In this document: positions 54,457 through 64,000 of the stretch, piece by piece
How the letters are laid out: each line of letters starts with the position of its first letter
Position numbering within the stretch: the stretch's first letter is position 1
Source of the DNA: Cordilura impudica
Taxonomy: Eukaryota; Arthropoda; Insecta; Diptera; Scathophagidae
Assembly (NCBI GenBank): GCA_963682025.1
Contig: OY821521.1
Span: forward strand, 191,208,575-191,272,574
DNA: 64,000 bases
Reading direction: 5' to 3'
Translations under genes and position numbers: made by a program
Notes under the pieces: generated by a model
The model's input: only the letters and a program-made list of their open reading frames with translations
The model's database searches: none
What the model was told of the DNA's origin: nothing

Positions 54457-54955
54457 TTCACTTTTTATTTTCCTTGTTTAATTTTTAATTTTCATTTTTC
54501 ATTTTTCAATTTTCGGCCAATGCGACACGTGCAGTATTAATATACACACAACTGTAATGACTTCAACAATACGAAAAATTACAACATATACAACATATCC
54601 TAAGAAAAACAACACACACTGAAAAATTTTATTTTTTCAAGAGTTTTTTCAAAGTTTCATTCATAGCTCGTGAACCCTTTGACCGATTTTGACGATTTTA
54701 AATAGCAACTCCTTTGGTATGTCAATAAACGATGTTATATAAAAACGAACGGTCTAGCTTAGATATTGACGGCGTGATCGTGATTTCCAAAGACAGACGG
54801 ACAGACGGACAGACGGTCATCGGTAAATCGACTTCCCTTGTTATAAGGATCAAGAAAATATATTTTTTTGGGGTCTCAGGAATTTATTTCGATGCGTTAC
54901 AGATGGAATGACAAACATATATATACCCTCTGCCACTGAGGTGGAGGGTATAATA
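53321..54955 (+). repeat. Dispersed repeat family 2, expanded by a heptamer array
   Basis: The head AACAAGTAAGAGTGTTAAAT, TCGGCTGGACCGTATCTTTG, ATACCCTGCACC lies at 53321-53367. The tail CATTCATAGCTCGTGAACCC, (CAGACGGA)n at about 54791-54815, CTTGTTATAAGGATCAAG, TTTTTTTGGGGTCTC and TGCCACTGAGGTGGAGGG lies at 54640-54955. Between them is a heptamer array (next entry) plus about 110 bases of unrecognised sequence (54530-54640). Confidence 0.75.
53370..54515 (+). repeat. (TTTTCCA / TTTTTCA / TTTTTAA)n heptamer array
   Basis: T-rich heptamers, mainly TTTTCCA, TTTTTCA and TTTTTAA, in mixed order. On the opposite strand these are TGGAAAA, TGAAAAA and TTAAAAA, the same words as in the array at 34990-37660. 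Long Phe/His/Ile ORFs (53626-54186 and others) follow from the heptamer and are not genes. Confidence 0.95.
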
Positions 54956-55333
54956 AAAAACAAACACCCAATATTGGTTACGGCTACCCACTTTGAAACT
55001 GTTACCGATACTGAAACATTAAATCCGAACACCAATTAAACTTAAAGTTAATTGGTTTTATTGTTGATCAATTTCTATTATAAAAAAACAATGATGCTTA
55101 AAAAGAATTAATTACTATTTGAACAATTTCTTTATTTTTCTTTTACTAGAGTAGAAAACCTATAAATTCCCTAAGTACTTCATAGAACACCAATGAAATT
55201 CATTATCTAATGCAGCCGGCATCATAATAATACCCAAAGATCCCTATAAGCCTGTTTTGAGACCTTAGAAGTCATACGATAATTAAAAAAAAAAAAAAAT
55301 GGAATGACTCTTGGCTACAAATTATTAATATTA
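54956..55333. other. Unassigned sequence, no gene seen
   Basis: This is spacer between two dispersed repeats. Confidence 0.4.
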
Positions 55334-56130
55334 GAACAAGTAAGAAAATTATAGTCGGTCTAGACCGACTATACGATACCCTATACCATGCGTTTAGAAA
55401 CCCTATCTCTTAGGCCCAACTAACTGGACATTGAAAATAAGCAAAAACCAAATTTGAGTGGGAATTTTATTAATTTTTTGGCTGCAGATATGAAAAAGTT
55501 CATATCGGATGCTATATCTATAAAGGGACTAGGTCCAAAAATGGAGCGATCCTGATCATGTTTGGTAAAGTCTCTTGTATTTTGCAAAAATATGTACAAA
55601 CAAAATTTGAGAAGAATCAGTGCAATATTTTTGTATTTTAATAGATTTAAGTGAAGATCGGGAAGCAGCTCTATATGGGGTCAAAGGGATCATTTTTGGA
55701 CTACTCATTAGTGGATGTAATGAACGCATACAAACTCAATTTGAGTAAGATCTATATGTCAATTTGGATCTTATGGCAATTTATGTCGATTTCATATGGG
55801 TAATTTGTATGGGGGCTAGGTCTGAACATGGACCGATTCTCACCAATTTCAATAGCGTTCATCCCATGGCCGATAAAAGCTTATATACCAAATTTCGTCA
55901 AAATATATTCATATTTGCGACCTGCAGTTTGATTACAAGCTTTACATGGACACACAGACGGACGGACGGACGGACGGACGGACGGACGGACATTGTTAAA
56001 TCAACTCAGAAAGTGATTCTGATTCGATCGGTATAATTAAAGATGGGTCTAGGTCAAATATTTTTGGTTGTTACAAACAGCAGCACAAAGTCATTATACC
56101 CAAACCACATAGTACCACTAGGGTATAAAA
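55334..56130 (+). repeat. Family-1 dispersed repeat, full length
   Basis: AACAAGTAAGAAAATTATAG to the 3' end, with (GGAC)n at about 55958-55991 (the longest tetranucleotide run of this family here). The 3' end reads CACATAGTACCACTAGGGTA instead of CACATAGTGGTATAGGGTA, a small palindromic rearrangement. Very similar to 36618-37401, so both moved recently or from one source. Confidence 0.9.
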
Positions 56131-56207
56131 AGGAAATTTTAAAATAATTTTATTTAATACAAAATAATAATAATAAAAATAAGTAAGAAACTGAAGAGTA
56201 AAACTAA

Positions 56208-56585
56208 TGCCGTTTTCTTTTCTGATAAAAAAAGTCGCATTTTATTTGCACTTTTTTTTAAAAGTGTATTTTTTATTTATTCTGAGTTCAGAGTAACCTT
56301 ATCTTATACATCAATCAAAAGGGTCAAAGTATTGTGTTCACAAAATTCCAAAAAAAAAAATCCGATTATTATCTTCTTTGAAGTCATAGGGTGAAAATAT
56401 TCAAAAAAGGGGAACAATGGGGAAATATTCTCGCACTACGACTCCAAAGAAGTCAATGGCAGCAATTTTTTTCGACTTACCAGGGCTCCACTTTGAGACC
56501 TTGCAATTGATGTATAAGATAAGGTTGCTCTCAATTCAGAATATATAAAAAAATACATTTTTCGAAAAAAGTGCAAAGGACAGAC
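56208..56585. repeat. Foldback element with about 85-bp arms
   Basis: The left arm (about 56250-56335: GCACTTTTTTTTAAAAGTG, TATTCTGAGTTCAGAGTAAC, CTTATCTTATACATCAATC) is inverted at 56480-56580 (GATTGATGTATAAGATAAGG type). The left outer ATGCCGTTTTCTTTTCTGAT segment recurs at 13916. The right outer end is cut by the next repeat. Confidence 0.7.
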
Positions 56586-56735
56586 GGGCATCCGGACAGA
56601 TGGTCATCGCTAAATCAACTTCCCTTGTTAGAATGATCAGGGAATTATATGGTTTTGGGGTCTCCGGAATTTATTTCGATGCGTTACTAACGGAATGACA
56701 AACCTATATTTACCCTCTGCCACTGAGAATATAAA
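56578..56735 (+). repeat. Family-2 dispersed repeat, 3' fragment
   Basis: GGACAGACGGGCATCCGGAC, TCGCTAAATCAACTTCCCTT, TTTTGGGGTCTCCGG and TACCCTCTGCCACTGAG match the tail of the family-2 copy at 54780-54950. Confidence 0.8.
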
Positions 56736-58640
56736 AATAGAAGAATATTTTTAATAAAAAAAATTCTTATGAAGCTAATAAGTGATGGTGTATCTGAATC
56801 AAATGTATAGGAAGGACTATAAAAGATAGAATAGTTAAAGAATCATTACGCTCAGATATTTCAATGACGAAGTTACTTAGAATTGGAACATCTACCTGTC
56901 TGCGCTACACGTGTATAAATACTGTGTGTAGTAAAAGCAAACAAGTTGCAAGACTCAATAATATTATTTGAAATAATATTTTCATAAAACATATTTGTTG
57001 AATAATCAGAATTTTTTATTATTTTATGTATGAAATTCCAAAATGCAGAAGAATGAGAGCTAAGATAATAAGCCATGTTAAATACTCATATTCGTATATT
57101 GCATATACAAAAAGTTATGCTAACAATAAATATTATGAATATTATGGAGAAAAATATTTAATTAAAAAGAAAATATTTAAGTGAAAATATCTTTAAGGAA
57201 ACTTTGTTTAATAACAACATTTTATATAAAGAAATAAAATATAGAAATTTATTTTAAGAAGACTCACCAGCATTTAATTGAATTTTATGCCTAAATGTAA
57301 TTTACTGAAAATAATTTCATTTTAAATTGCTTAGTAAACATGACTGGAAACTCAAACAACTTTTCGATAAAGTCTCTAATTAAATAGTATTAAAAAGTTT
57401 TAATTTGAATTAAAAAGTTTGTAACAAACTCGAAAAAACAGCCAATAAACTTTATCTAAAAAAAAATTAATAACAAAAGTAATCAAGCCTAAATGTAGGC
57501 CTAGGAAAAAAATACAAAATTATAAATGTATGTATGGCTGATATAAATACATTAAATGAATGTTTCTATTACGAGACTAAAACATACTATTTAAATTTGC
57601 ATTTTCAAGCAATAAAACTTACTTTTTTTTAGTTTTAGCACTCTTCTTATTGACTATAATCAGCTGCTTATTATGCATACCCATGAATTTTCCTTTATAG
57701 TTTATATATTTAGTTATATTATTTTTTTAAATGCAACATCACGATAAAATTTAACCGTGTTGTTTTAGCTCTAAAAAGGTTGATATGAAAATGGGTTGGT
57801 GAGGTATGGGTTCTTTAACAAATATCTAACATAACTTTCACTCGGTTGCATAAAATAAACGGCATGGTTTAAGTTTATTTGAATTTTTTGTTTCAAGTAT
57901 GTAAAGGTGAAATTCTTTTGTTGCATAAATTCTTTAGTTTCAGAAACAAATGTCTAAAAATATGCTTTAGAAATGTGTTTGCCTTGATGTATACGTTATT
58001 TGTTTGCTTTTGTTAGTGTATTTCCATTAAGGTACATATGTATACTTTTAGGGTTAGATCTAAAAAGAATTTTTATTTGAAGGGTTGCTGGAAAATAAAG
58101 TTAGAAATTTGTCATACATATTTGAAAATCAATTTATCTTTTAAGGAATCGAGGTTATGGTTACATGGTATAAACAACAATATATTTTCTTTATAAAGTT
58201 TCTACCTTAAAACCCTTTACACTAAAAAGATTGTTAAAACATTTGTAAGAACATGGTTTAATAAAATTCTAAAATTAGAAGAAAAAATTTATTACTTACA
58301 TACATAACTTGACTTTTATGCTATCGAGACAAATGAATAAATGGCATTGTCACATGTAGTGTTTCAAAGCTGAGAATGTCTTGAAAAATGTTCATATACA
58401 TTTTTTTCAATTTCATTATACATTAGCAGGTCGTAAGATACTTACATGAAAAATCTTTCCAGTTTGAGTTAACTGGTTTTTTTGTTTCATATGGTGTGCA
58501 ATTTAGTTTTGAATATGAGCAAAATTAGCCGATTAAATTAAAAGTTATACGTTAAAATATAAAGATACCGGTTAACATTCTTAGTTCAGTTTTACTTATA
58601 ATAGCACCAAAAAAAAAAACTATTTTACTTCTTCAGTAGT
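56736..58640. other. Apparently unique AT-rich DNA with minus-strand splice-like sites
   Basis: No repeat family is recognised here. On the minus strand, good donors (GTAAGT or GTGAGT) occur at 57622, 57267, 58302 and 58446; one defines the candidate exon below. The rest shows no coding composition. Confidence 0.35.
57623..57684 (-). CDS. Candidate first coding exon of an unidentified gene
   Basis: On the minus strand an ATG at 57684 opens MGMHNKQLIIVNKKSAKTKK, ending in an A run at 57623 before a GTAAGT donor (57622-57617), leaving two bases of a split codon. Codons such as AAG CAG CTG and GTC AAT AAG AAG AGT GCT look more like coding than the AT-rich flanks. The phase does not fit Nplp1 (which needs phase 0 into 47003). 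The product start is basic with no signal peptide. It could be chance. Confidence 0.25.
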
Positions 58641-58645
58641 TTAAA

Positions 58646-58883
58646 CCAGGGGCCAAATCACCGCATTCGATATCGAGTAAAATCAATCGAAATTCCATAT
58701 TTTGGTTTATTATTTGAAGAAGACGGACAAACGCTCGACCACGATTCGCCTTTGTTCTTAACCAGAGGCCATAATTCTTCAACTATGAGAAAGAAAAATT
58801 ATTCCTAACATTTTATTTTGGGAAAGAAACAAATGATTTCGATCGAAAAATTTCGATAACGAATGCGGTGTTTTGGCCCCTGG
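58646..58883. mobile_element. MITE with CCAGGGGCCAAA termini (238 bp)
   Basis: The left end CCAGGGGCCAAATCACCGCA and the right end (reverse complement CCAGGGGCCAAAACACCGCA) are matched for about 25 bp, continuing through TTCG and a looser inner similarity (TCGAAATT). No target duplication is obvious and there is no coding content. Confidence 0.8.
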
Positions 58884-58999
58884 GATGTGGAGTCGGAAGC
58901 CAATTTTTCGGAGTCGCTTTTATTCCATAGACTTCGACTCCAACTCCGACTCCTAAAAATATTAAATTTAAATACCGTACTCTGCCAATAATAATTAAA
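58884..58999. repeat. GACTCC/GGAGTC-rich stretch
   Basis: GGAGTCGGAAGCC, GGAGTCGC and GACTTCGACTCCAACTCCGA lie between the MITE and the piggyBac target site. It is probably the remains of an inverted or simple repeat. Confidence 0.45.
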
Positions 59000-60968
59000 T
59001 TAACCTTCATCTCACCCTCAAAAAAACTTACGTTGTTAACCTTCGTGTGTCGTTTTCCACACATACGGGATGTCTACTTATTTTGCACTAGCAACATATT
59101 ATTAAAAATCATGATTTACCATCCATAACTTATATTTTTATATTTTGTTACCTGTTACATCAAATAAGTTTCTCTTCAACACATTTTTAACTAATATCAC
59201 GGTTATTAGTATGATTACATACACCTTTTTGGCAGAAACAGCACATCGTTTTATATACATTGTTCTTAGTTTTCGACATCTCGTAATAACATATGTGACA
59301 TGTAGCCTTTCCTTTGATTCTCGGAGGAACACATTTTGATCTTTTTGGAGGAATGTCGAACGATACTGATGAGTGCTCTCCAGATTCTGAAGGTTGACGA
59401 AACGTTAAAGATGTAGACTGGGTTATTCAGCAACTGGGCTCCCCCATTGATTCATTTTGTAAATTGTTGCTAATGCAAGAGATATTCCAAACTTACGCAA
59501 GAAAACTCGTCTCTTTGTTTGTTTGCCAATTTGGGTCCACATCTTTGAATATAATCAACGCGTTTAGAGACATCGATCATGTAAGTGAAAACTGTTAACG
59601 GCCATCGATTAGTCTTTCTTTAGAACTGTAACAAGACAACATTTGCCAAATGTATCCACGCCACGTATAACAGGTATTGATCAATGAAATAAAAATTAAA
59701 ATATAAATCATTGAAACGAATTCTTGGTTTTAGTATAATATTGACTGGCTTTTTTCCATAAGATTCTACATTATTCGAGGCATGTATGGTGCAATGCAGT
59801 ACTACACAATTTCCTTTTCTGCCGATATATGATACGAGTGTTGTAAATGGTAAATGGTAATGGTTAGGTAAATGGAAATTTTGAATGGAACAACGGAACT
59901 TTTTAGCATTCCAAAAGTTTTGGTGGGATGCTTCTTTTGTATTTGCGCATTATACCGACCATTGTTAGCGCTTGGTATAACAACTTTTGACCATGTTTGT
60001 AAGATGGGAAAAAGTTGTCCGTTGTTATGTTATGACTCTTCTCTCTGCGAACAAAATTGAAAGCCACACCTTCACCCTGATTTTTTCAGCTTAACCACCA
60101 ACTGGTTTACCCAAATATGGTTGAATTTTTCAAACGTAATAAATTCAGAGCAAACTAACAGCCATATCGTACAGGCTTAGAAGCTATATATTGTCGAAAC
60201 TTGCTTCTTCTACGAAAACCTAGCAATTGCTCGTCAACCGTAACATGTTAAGATGGATACCAACAATCAGCTAATATTTCAGAACATTTGTCGAATATTT
60301 CACGAATTGCAGCAAATTTGTCCGTAAAGCTTTTTTGATTTCTGCTTATAATGTTGTCGAACCGAATAATACTATTCATGTGTTGAAATGCCTCCTTCGA
60401 CAATATAGCTCTAACTATGGGACGTCCATATTTACCATCAAATAAATCCAACATTGTCTCATTCTTTCATATAAATTATTACAATTATATGTAAAACATT
60501 AGATTTGTTAGAAACATAGACCTGTAAAGTCCACAATAGGAACACCGATATATGCATGTAACAAATTTGAGTCGATTTCAGTATAGCTGTCACAGCATTG
60601 TGCCTTTGCATATGCATTTGATCACTTCAGAATAACATTACCAATTGTCTATATTGTGTAATAGGTATACAGTTTGTCAGCACTTCAATAGGAATGGACA
60701 TTTGACGGGAAAAAATTATATTCTTAGTGCAAAATATATAGAAATTACATATGTGTGGAAAACCACACACCAGGGTAAGCAACGTCACTTTTTAAATATC
60801 TCGCTGCAAAAATATATTTTTGAATCAATTAATGTGTTTTCTGTACAAAATTAATGCGACAGGAAAAGTCAAGAAGTTTCATGAACATCGCTTAATTATT
60901 ATTTTTTTTATGTGCAAAATATTTTTATATTGTGTGGTTTTACACACAAGGGTGAGATGAAGGTTAAA
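59000..60968 (-). mobile_element. piggyBac-like transposon with TTAA target sites
   Basis: TTAA occurs at 59000-59003 and 60965-60968. Just inside are inverted ends CCTTCATCTCACCCT (59004-59018) and AGGGTGAGATGAAGG (60950-60964), identical over 15 bases. Subterminal inverted repeats built on GTGTGTCGTTTTCCACACAT (59050s) and ATGTGTGGAAAACCACACAC (60751-60770) follow. This is the standard piggyBac layout. The element is about 1.95 kb because the 5' part of the transposase gene is missing. Confidence 0.9.
59180..60460 (-). pseudogene. Degenerate piggyBac transposase (DDE_Tnp_1_7 type)
   Basis: From 60454 the minus strand reads MLDLFDGKYGRPIVRAILS, 'KEAFQHMNSIIRFDN' and 'DKFAAIREIFDKC'. After a stop at 60250 come 'HVTVDEQLLGFRRRSKFRQY' and 'SKPVRYGC', then 'RKGNCVVLHCTIHASNNVES' and 'YGKKPVNIILKPRIRFND'. 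In a shifted frame follow 'IPVIRGVDTFGKC' (the third catalytic Asp block, cf. GVDTLDQ), 'MIDVSKRVDYIQRCGPKLAN' and 'RRVFLRKFGISLALATIY'. The C-terminal 'FDIPPKRSKCVPPRIKGKAT' leads into an intact cysteine-rich finger CHIC...CCFCQKGVCNHT (59286-59200), which in the family binds the TIR. At least five stops or frameshifts, and the absent N-terminus, make it inactive. The ATG-started short ORF over the Cys-rich end is in the wrong frame. Confidence 0.9.
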
Positions 60969-61040
60969 CACATTTTTCGGCTCGGAACCAAATTAGTCCC
61001 GCAGATGGGGTCCAAATCGTCCCCCATCTAAGCCCAATTA

Positions 61041-61735
61041 AAAACCCTATCTCTTAAGTCGAACTAATTAGCAGACACCAAATTTAAGTGGCATTGTTAT
61101 TAATTTTTTTTGCCTTCAGATATGAAAAGGTTCATATAGGATGCTATATTTATATGCAGTCTAGGTCGAAAAAATAGACCGATACTGACCATATTTCGTA
61201 AGGGACTTATTTTTGGCTAAAATATGTACAAACCAAATTTGAGTAAAATCTGTGCAATATTTTTGTTTTTGATAGATTTAATTGAAGATCGGGCATCAGC
61301 TTCATATGGGGGCTATGAATAAGAATTATCCTATAGGCTATATTTTAGGACTACTGATAAATTGATGTAATAAACATACATAAACCCAATTTGACCGAGA
61401 TCTATATGATAATTTGGATATTATGGCAATTTAAGTCGATCTCACAGGGGTCATTTGTAGGGGGGGAAAGATTTTCACCAATTTCAAAAGCTTTCATCCT
61501 ATGACCGATGGAAACTGTTATACTAAATTTCATTGAAATATATTCATATTTGCGACCTATAGTTTAATTACCAGTTTTACATGGACACACAGACGGACGG
61601 AAGGACGGACAACGCTAAATCGACTAAGAGTTATTCTGAGACCATCGAACTTAGGTCAAATATTGTTGGTTGTTACAAACATCAGCATAAAGTCATTATA
61701 CCCTGATTCTATTTCAGAGGGCTCTATTATAAAAA
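61041..61735 (+). repeat. Family-1 dispersed repeat, 5'-truncated and diverged
   Basis: It enters at AACCCTATCTCTTAAGTCGA and runs through TTGAAGATCGGGCATCAGCT, CACACAGACGGACGGAAGGA (61586-61606) to CATTATACCCTGATTC. It is more diverged than the 36.6-kb and 55.3-kb copies. Confidence 0.8.
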
Positions 61736-62141
61736 CAAAATATTATTTGCTTTTTTTGTGTTTGTTTAAATAAATATGGGGCGTTCCATGTCAAGTGATC
61801 CAACTTTTGAAACCGATGTCTTCCGATCGGGATGTCCATTTAAGGCATTAGCGGCAATCATGTAAATCTTCTGGCAAATCATCTGTTAAGTACTTTAAGT
61901 TGATTTCCTTCAACATCAGTTTAATCAACAGCTGAACCTGGTAACGCCAAGAAAGGATTGGCAAAGAACGCAGTATATAAAGGCGATAAATAAGCTGAAT
62001 GAAAGACTGGGTATTTGAAAATTTACAAAACGTAAGTACTTCATCAGCTACAAAAAATTAATTAAAAAAATAGTTATGTTATAAATGGATCTAATGTGAT
62101 TAAGATTAAATTTTATTAAATTATTTATCTATTTATTGATT

Positions 62142-62511
62142 TGTAAACATCTATACGCGCAGGGCGGTAAATTTCTATTTCACAATACAATCACAAAAAC
62201 TGTGTAACACGTCATAGGTGAGAGCTGACACATAACGCTGTGTGACTTATGATTGTATTGGTGAAAAAATTTGATATAACATTGTTTTTTTATGCCACTT
62301 TTTTAAAAGCGCCATCTATGTATCACTTATATACGTTTATATTGCGATATTTTTAACGTTTTACAGCAATGGGTTGTTGAATTAGCTGAAACAGTTTTTG
62401 CTATAAGTGATACATAGATGACGCTTTCTGTTTGATTTTAAAAAATGACATAAAAAAATCTTTAATTACTAGATGTTTACACATCTTCCCTGTGATCGGG
62501 CTCACATGATT
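62142..62511 (+). mobile_element. Subterminal-inverted-repeat element (Helentron/DINE-like?), compact copy C
   Basis: The left end TGTAAACATCTATACGCGCA, GGGCGGTAAATTTC and the right end TAGATGTTTACACATCTTCC, CTGTGATCGGGCTCACATG match copies A and B. The centre includes an inverted pair GCGCCATCTATGTATCACTT / AAGTGATACATAGATGACGC. With no internal array, at about 370 bp, it shows the basic form of the family. Confidence 0.75.
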
Positions 62512-62536
62512 TTTTTTTTATTATTATTATTATGAC

Positions 62537-62884
62537 TGCAGATTCCAGCCCTCCAAATTCGAGCGCAAATTCTAGGATATTTTATTTTTTCATTAAATAA
62601 AGACCGTAAAAGTATGCTAATCAATTATAGCCAATTCACAAATCAACACAAAAAACACTCATTTTTATTACAAACACGTTAACATATTTAATAAACACAC
62701 ACATAGCATTGTATAATTTTATGTATGTGTTAGTATCAACTTTAAGTGCAATTTACTCAAAATCAAAGTAAAAATTTTAAAATCTGTAAATCTGCGAAAT
62801 AATATACGTTTAGTCAAAATCGGGATAAAACGGTAGAACAAAACATCAGTCACAAGAAATCGCCTATTCTATTAATATTATAGA
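62537..62884 (-). mobile_element. Non-autonomous Helitron, variant 1 (reverse), damaged 3' end
   Basis: On the minus strand the 5' end is A|TCTATAATATTAATAG (62884). The 3' end reads GCTCGAATTTGGAGGGCTGG, AATCTGCAGT, one base short of the usual CTGCTAGT, so the CTAG terminator is lost. It lies inside the long-TIR element. Confidence 0.8.
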
Positions 62885-63580
62885 TATATGTAGATAGATA
62901 TACTAATTATTATTACAAATAAATAAAAAAAATAATTTTTCAACATTTATATAGAAACAAGTGATTTTTTTTCTGAGGTTGACATATTGTGGGTATTACA
63001 GTATTGAGGATATGAAATATAGGTTAGGTATGTTACACACCGTCGGAAAGGTTAATTTGTTTAGTTTCTCAGTATATGCTTTATTTCTAAGGTTTTAGAA
63101 ACACTTACACACTAACAGAAAAAAATTTAATTCAAATTCAAATTCAAATATGCCAAAAATTGAAAAACAGTTGTCTTGAGTTACCAAACATTTTTTTTAT
63201 AGATATCCCACTCGCATCCCATTAAGCAACCAAAAAGCTCTTAAAAAAATTTTTTGATTTTCAAAAAAAAGTCAAAATTTTTTTTGTATTTTTTTTTTTA
63301 AATTTTTTTCCGAAAGACTGAAGAAATAGCTATCTAAACTTTTTGGGACAAATTTTGCTAAGAACAATAGGCAAGAAGTTACATGAATGAGAAAAAACAT
63401 CTGTTTGATCAAAATGTCAAATTTTGACCCCCTCTAAATCAGAGAGTTCCGGACCGATCTTGTTCAAAAATTGTGTCTGAGCTACTATCCAATAGGAGTA
63501 ACCTTGGTTTAAATTTCATCCCGATCGGAAGACATCGGTTTCAAAAGTTGAATCACTTGACATGAAACGCCCCATATATA

Positions 63581-63700
63581 TATTTTTGACCATTTTTTTG
63601 CTTGTTTATTTATTTAAAAATAAATAATACTAGAAGACCCCTGCTGCTCCGCAGCATTATATTATATTATATCAATTTTTATAATATAATACCAAAATTT
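63581..63700 (+). other. Junction sequence before the satellite
   Basis: ACTAGAAGACCCCTGCTGCT, CCGCAGCA includes a GCTGC-TCC-GCAGC hairpin and then TATTATAT simple sequence. The opening phrase resembles the starts of some dispersed insect repeats. The identity is not resolved. Confidence 0.35.
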
Positions 63701-64000
63701 GCCAAGAGAAGTTAACGTACAGTAATGCCAAAATATGCCAAGAGAAGTTAACGTACAGTAAAAGTAAAGTTGATTCTCCACGCATAACTTTCCTCAAACC
63801 CAACGAATTTGCCAAGAGAAGTTAACGTACAGTAATGCCAAAATATGCCAAGAGAAGTTAACGTACAGTAAAAGTAAAGTTGACTCCCCACGCATAACTT
63901 TCCTCAAACCCAACGAATTTGCCAAGAGAAGTTAACGTACAGTAATGCCAAAATATGCCAAGAGAAGTTAACGTACAGTAAAAGTAAAGTTGATTCTGCA
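63701..64000 (+). repeat. 110-bp tandem satellite, running off the window
   Basis: Units begin GCCAAGAGAAGTTAACGTAC at 63701, 63811 and 63921, exactly 110 bases apart and almost identical. Each unit has an internal half-repeat (GCCAAGAGAAGTTAACGTAC again 36 bases later) and ends CCTCAAACCCAACGAATTT. The high identity shows recent amplification. The array is cut by the window end. Confidence 0.95.

Larger units (their letters stand above)
61774..63580. mobile_element. Long-TIR non-autonomous DNA transposon, copy 2, with nested insertions
   Basis: The left end ATATGGGGCGTTCCATGTCA, AGTGATCCAACTTTTGAAAC and the right end TTTCAAAAGTTGAATCACTT, GACATGAAACGCCCCATA form the same TIR as at 29779-31248. 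The interior at 61850-62130 matches 30590-30900 of copy 1 in reverse orientation, and 62940-63090 matches 30350-30450 likewise. The middle was opened by the element at 62142-62511 and the Helitron at 62537-62884. The left arm is shortened to about 60 bp while the right arm is long (63190-63580). Confidence 0.85.

Noticed and set aside
57623..57684. Signal-peptide exon of Nplp1
   Set aside because: The phase (two bases left over) does not join in frame to the exon at 47003, and the sequence is basic, not hydrophobic. It is kept only as a candidate exon of another gene.
59138..59332. 64-codon minus-strand ORF MFLRESKERLHVTY...
   Set aside because: It is the wrong frame of the piggyBac C-terminus. 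The correct frame gives the CHIC...CCFC...CNH cysteine-rich finger.

Overview
This window is nuclear DNA of a fly, most likely a calyptrate dipteran (blowfly or house-fly type). It is very AT-rich, gene-poor and packed with mobile-element debris. The strongest taxonomic clue is an unmistakable Neuropeptide-like precursor 1 (Nplp1) gene on the minus strand, whose peptides closely match Drosophila Nplp1. The many (GTCY)n-containing interspersed repeats that start ACAAGTAAG and end GGGTATAAA are also typical of Diptera.

Host coding sequence is sparse. (a) 8483-8835 (+) is the last exon of an Ala/His-rich protein, probably a transcription factor, followed by a 3' UTR with AATAAA signals. (b) 23030-23347 (-) is the last exon of an unrecognised protein and has clean coding character. 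(c) Nplp1 occupies three minus-strand exons at 47003-46890, 43072-42403 and 42197-41917; the signal-peptide exon was not found. A 62-base candidate first exon lies at 57684-57623 (-).

Layout. 1-7.5 kb: a Tc1/mariner relic, a dispersed repeat split by a 0.77-kb inverted-repeat element, a tRNA-derived SINE, and a CMC/tnp2-like transposon with a broken transposase, a spliced accessory gene and subterminal repeats. 7.5-16.2 kb: hAT ends, host exon (a), four Helitron copies (two head-to-tail) and a subterminal-inverted-repeat element carrying a 21-bp minisatellite. 16.2-23 kb: an extreme AT desert. 25-27.5 kb: a TTTATAAACATTG minisatellite. 29-31.3 kb: a transposon-protein fragment and a long-TIR element. 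33.5-41.4 kb: an ACTCAGACTACAGTCTTAT minisatellite with nested insertions, namely a Helitron, then an element whose middle is a (TTAAAAA)n array that itself holds a (GTCY)n repeat, then a degenerate DD41D mariner. 41.4-47 kb: Nplp1, with introns invaded by a LINE, a mariner relic and a hAT element with perfect 8-bp target duplications. 48-58 kb: more dispersed repeats, a Helitron, a LINE 3' end split by a MITE, a hammerhead-ribozyme-like motif and a TTTTCCA heptamer array. 58.6-61 kb: a MITE and a piggyBac relic with intact TTAA/TIR ends. 61-64 kb: a second, nested copy of the long-TIR element, then a 110-bp satellite that runs off the window.

No operon-like logic applies. The common thread is layered transposition, with the order of events readable from the nesting. 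Nplp1 makes secreted, partly amidated neuropeptides. Everything else recognisable is transposon machinery or its remains, plus single terminal exons of two other genes. Coordinates of degenerate repeats are approximate to a few bases.
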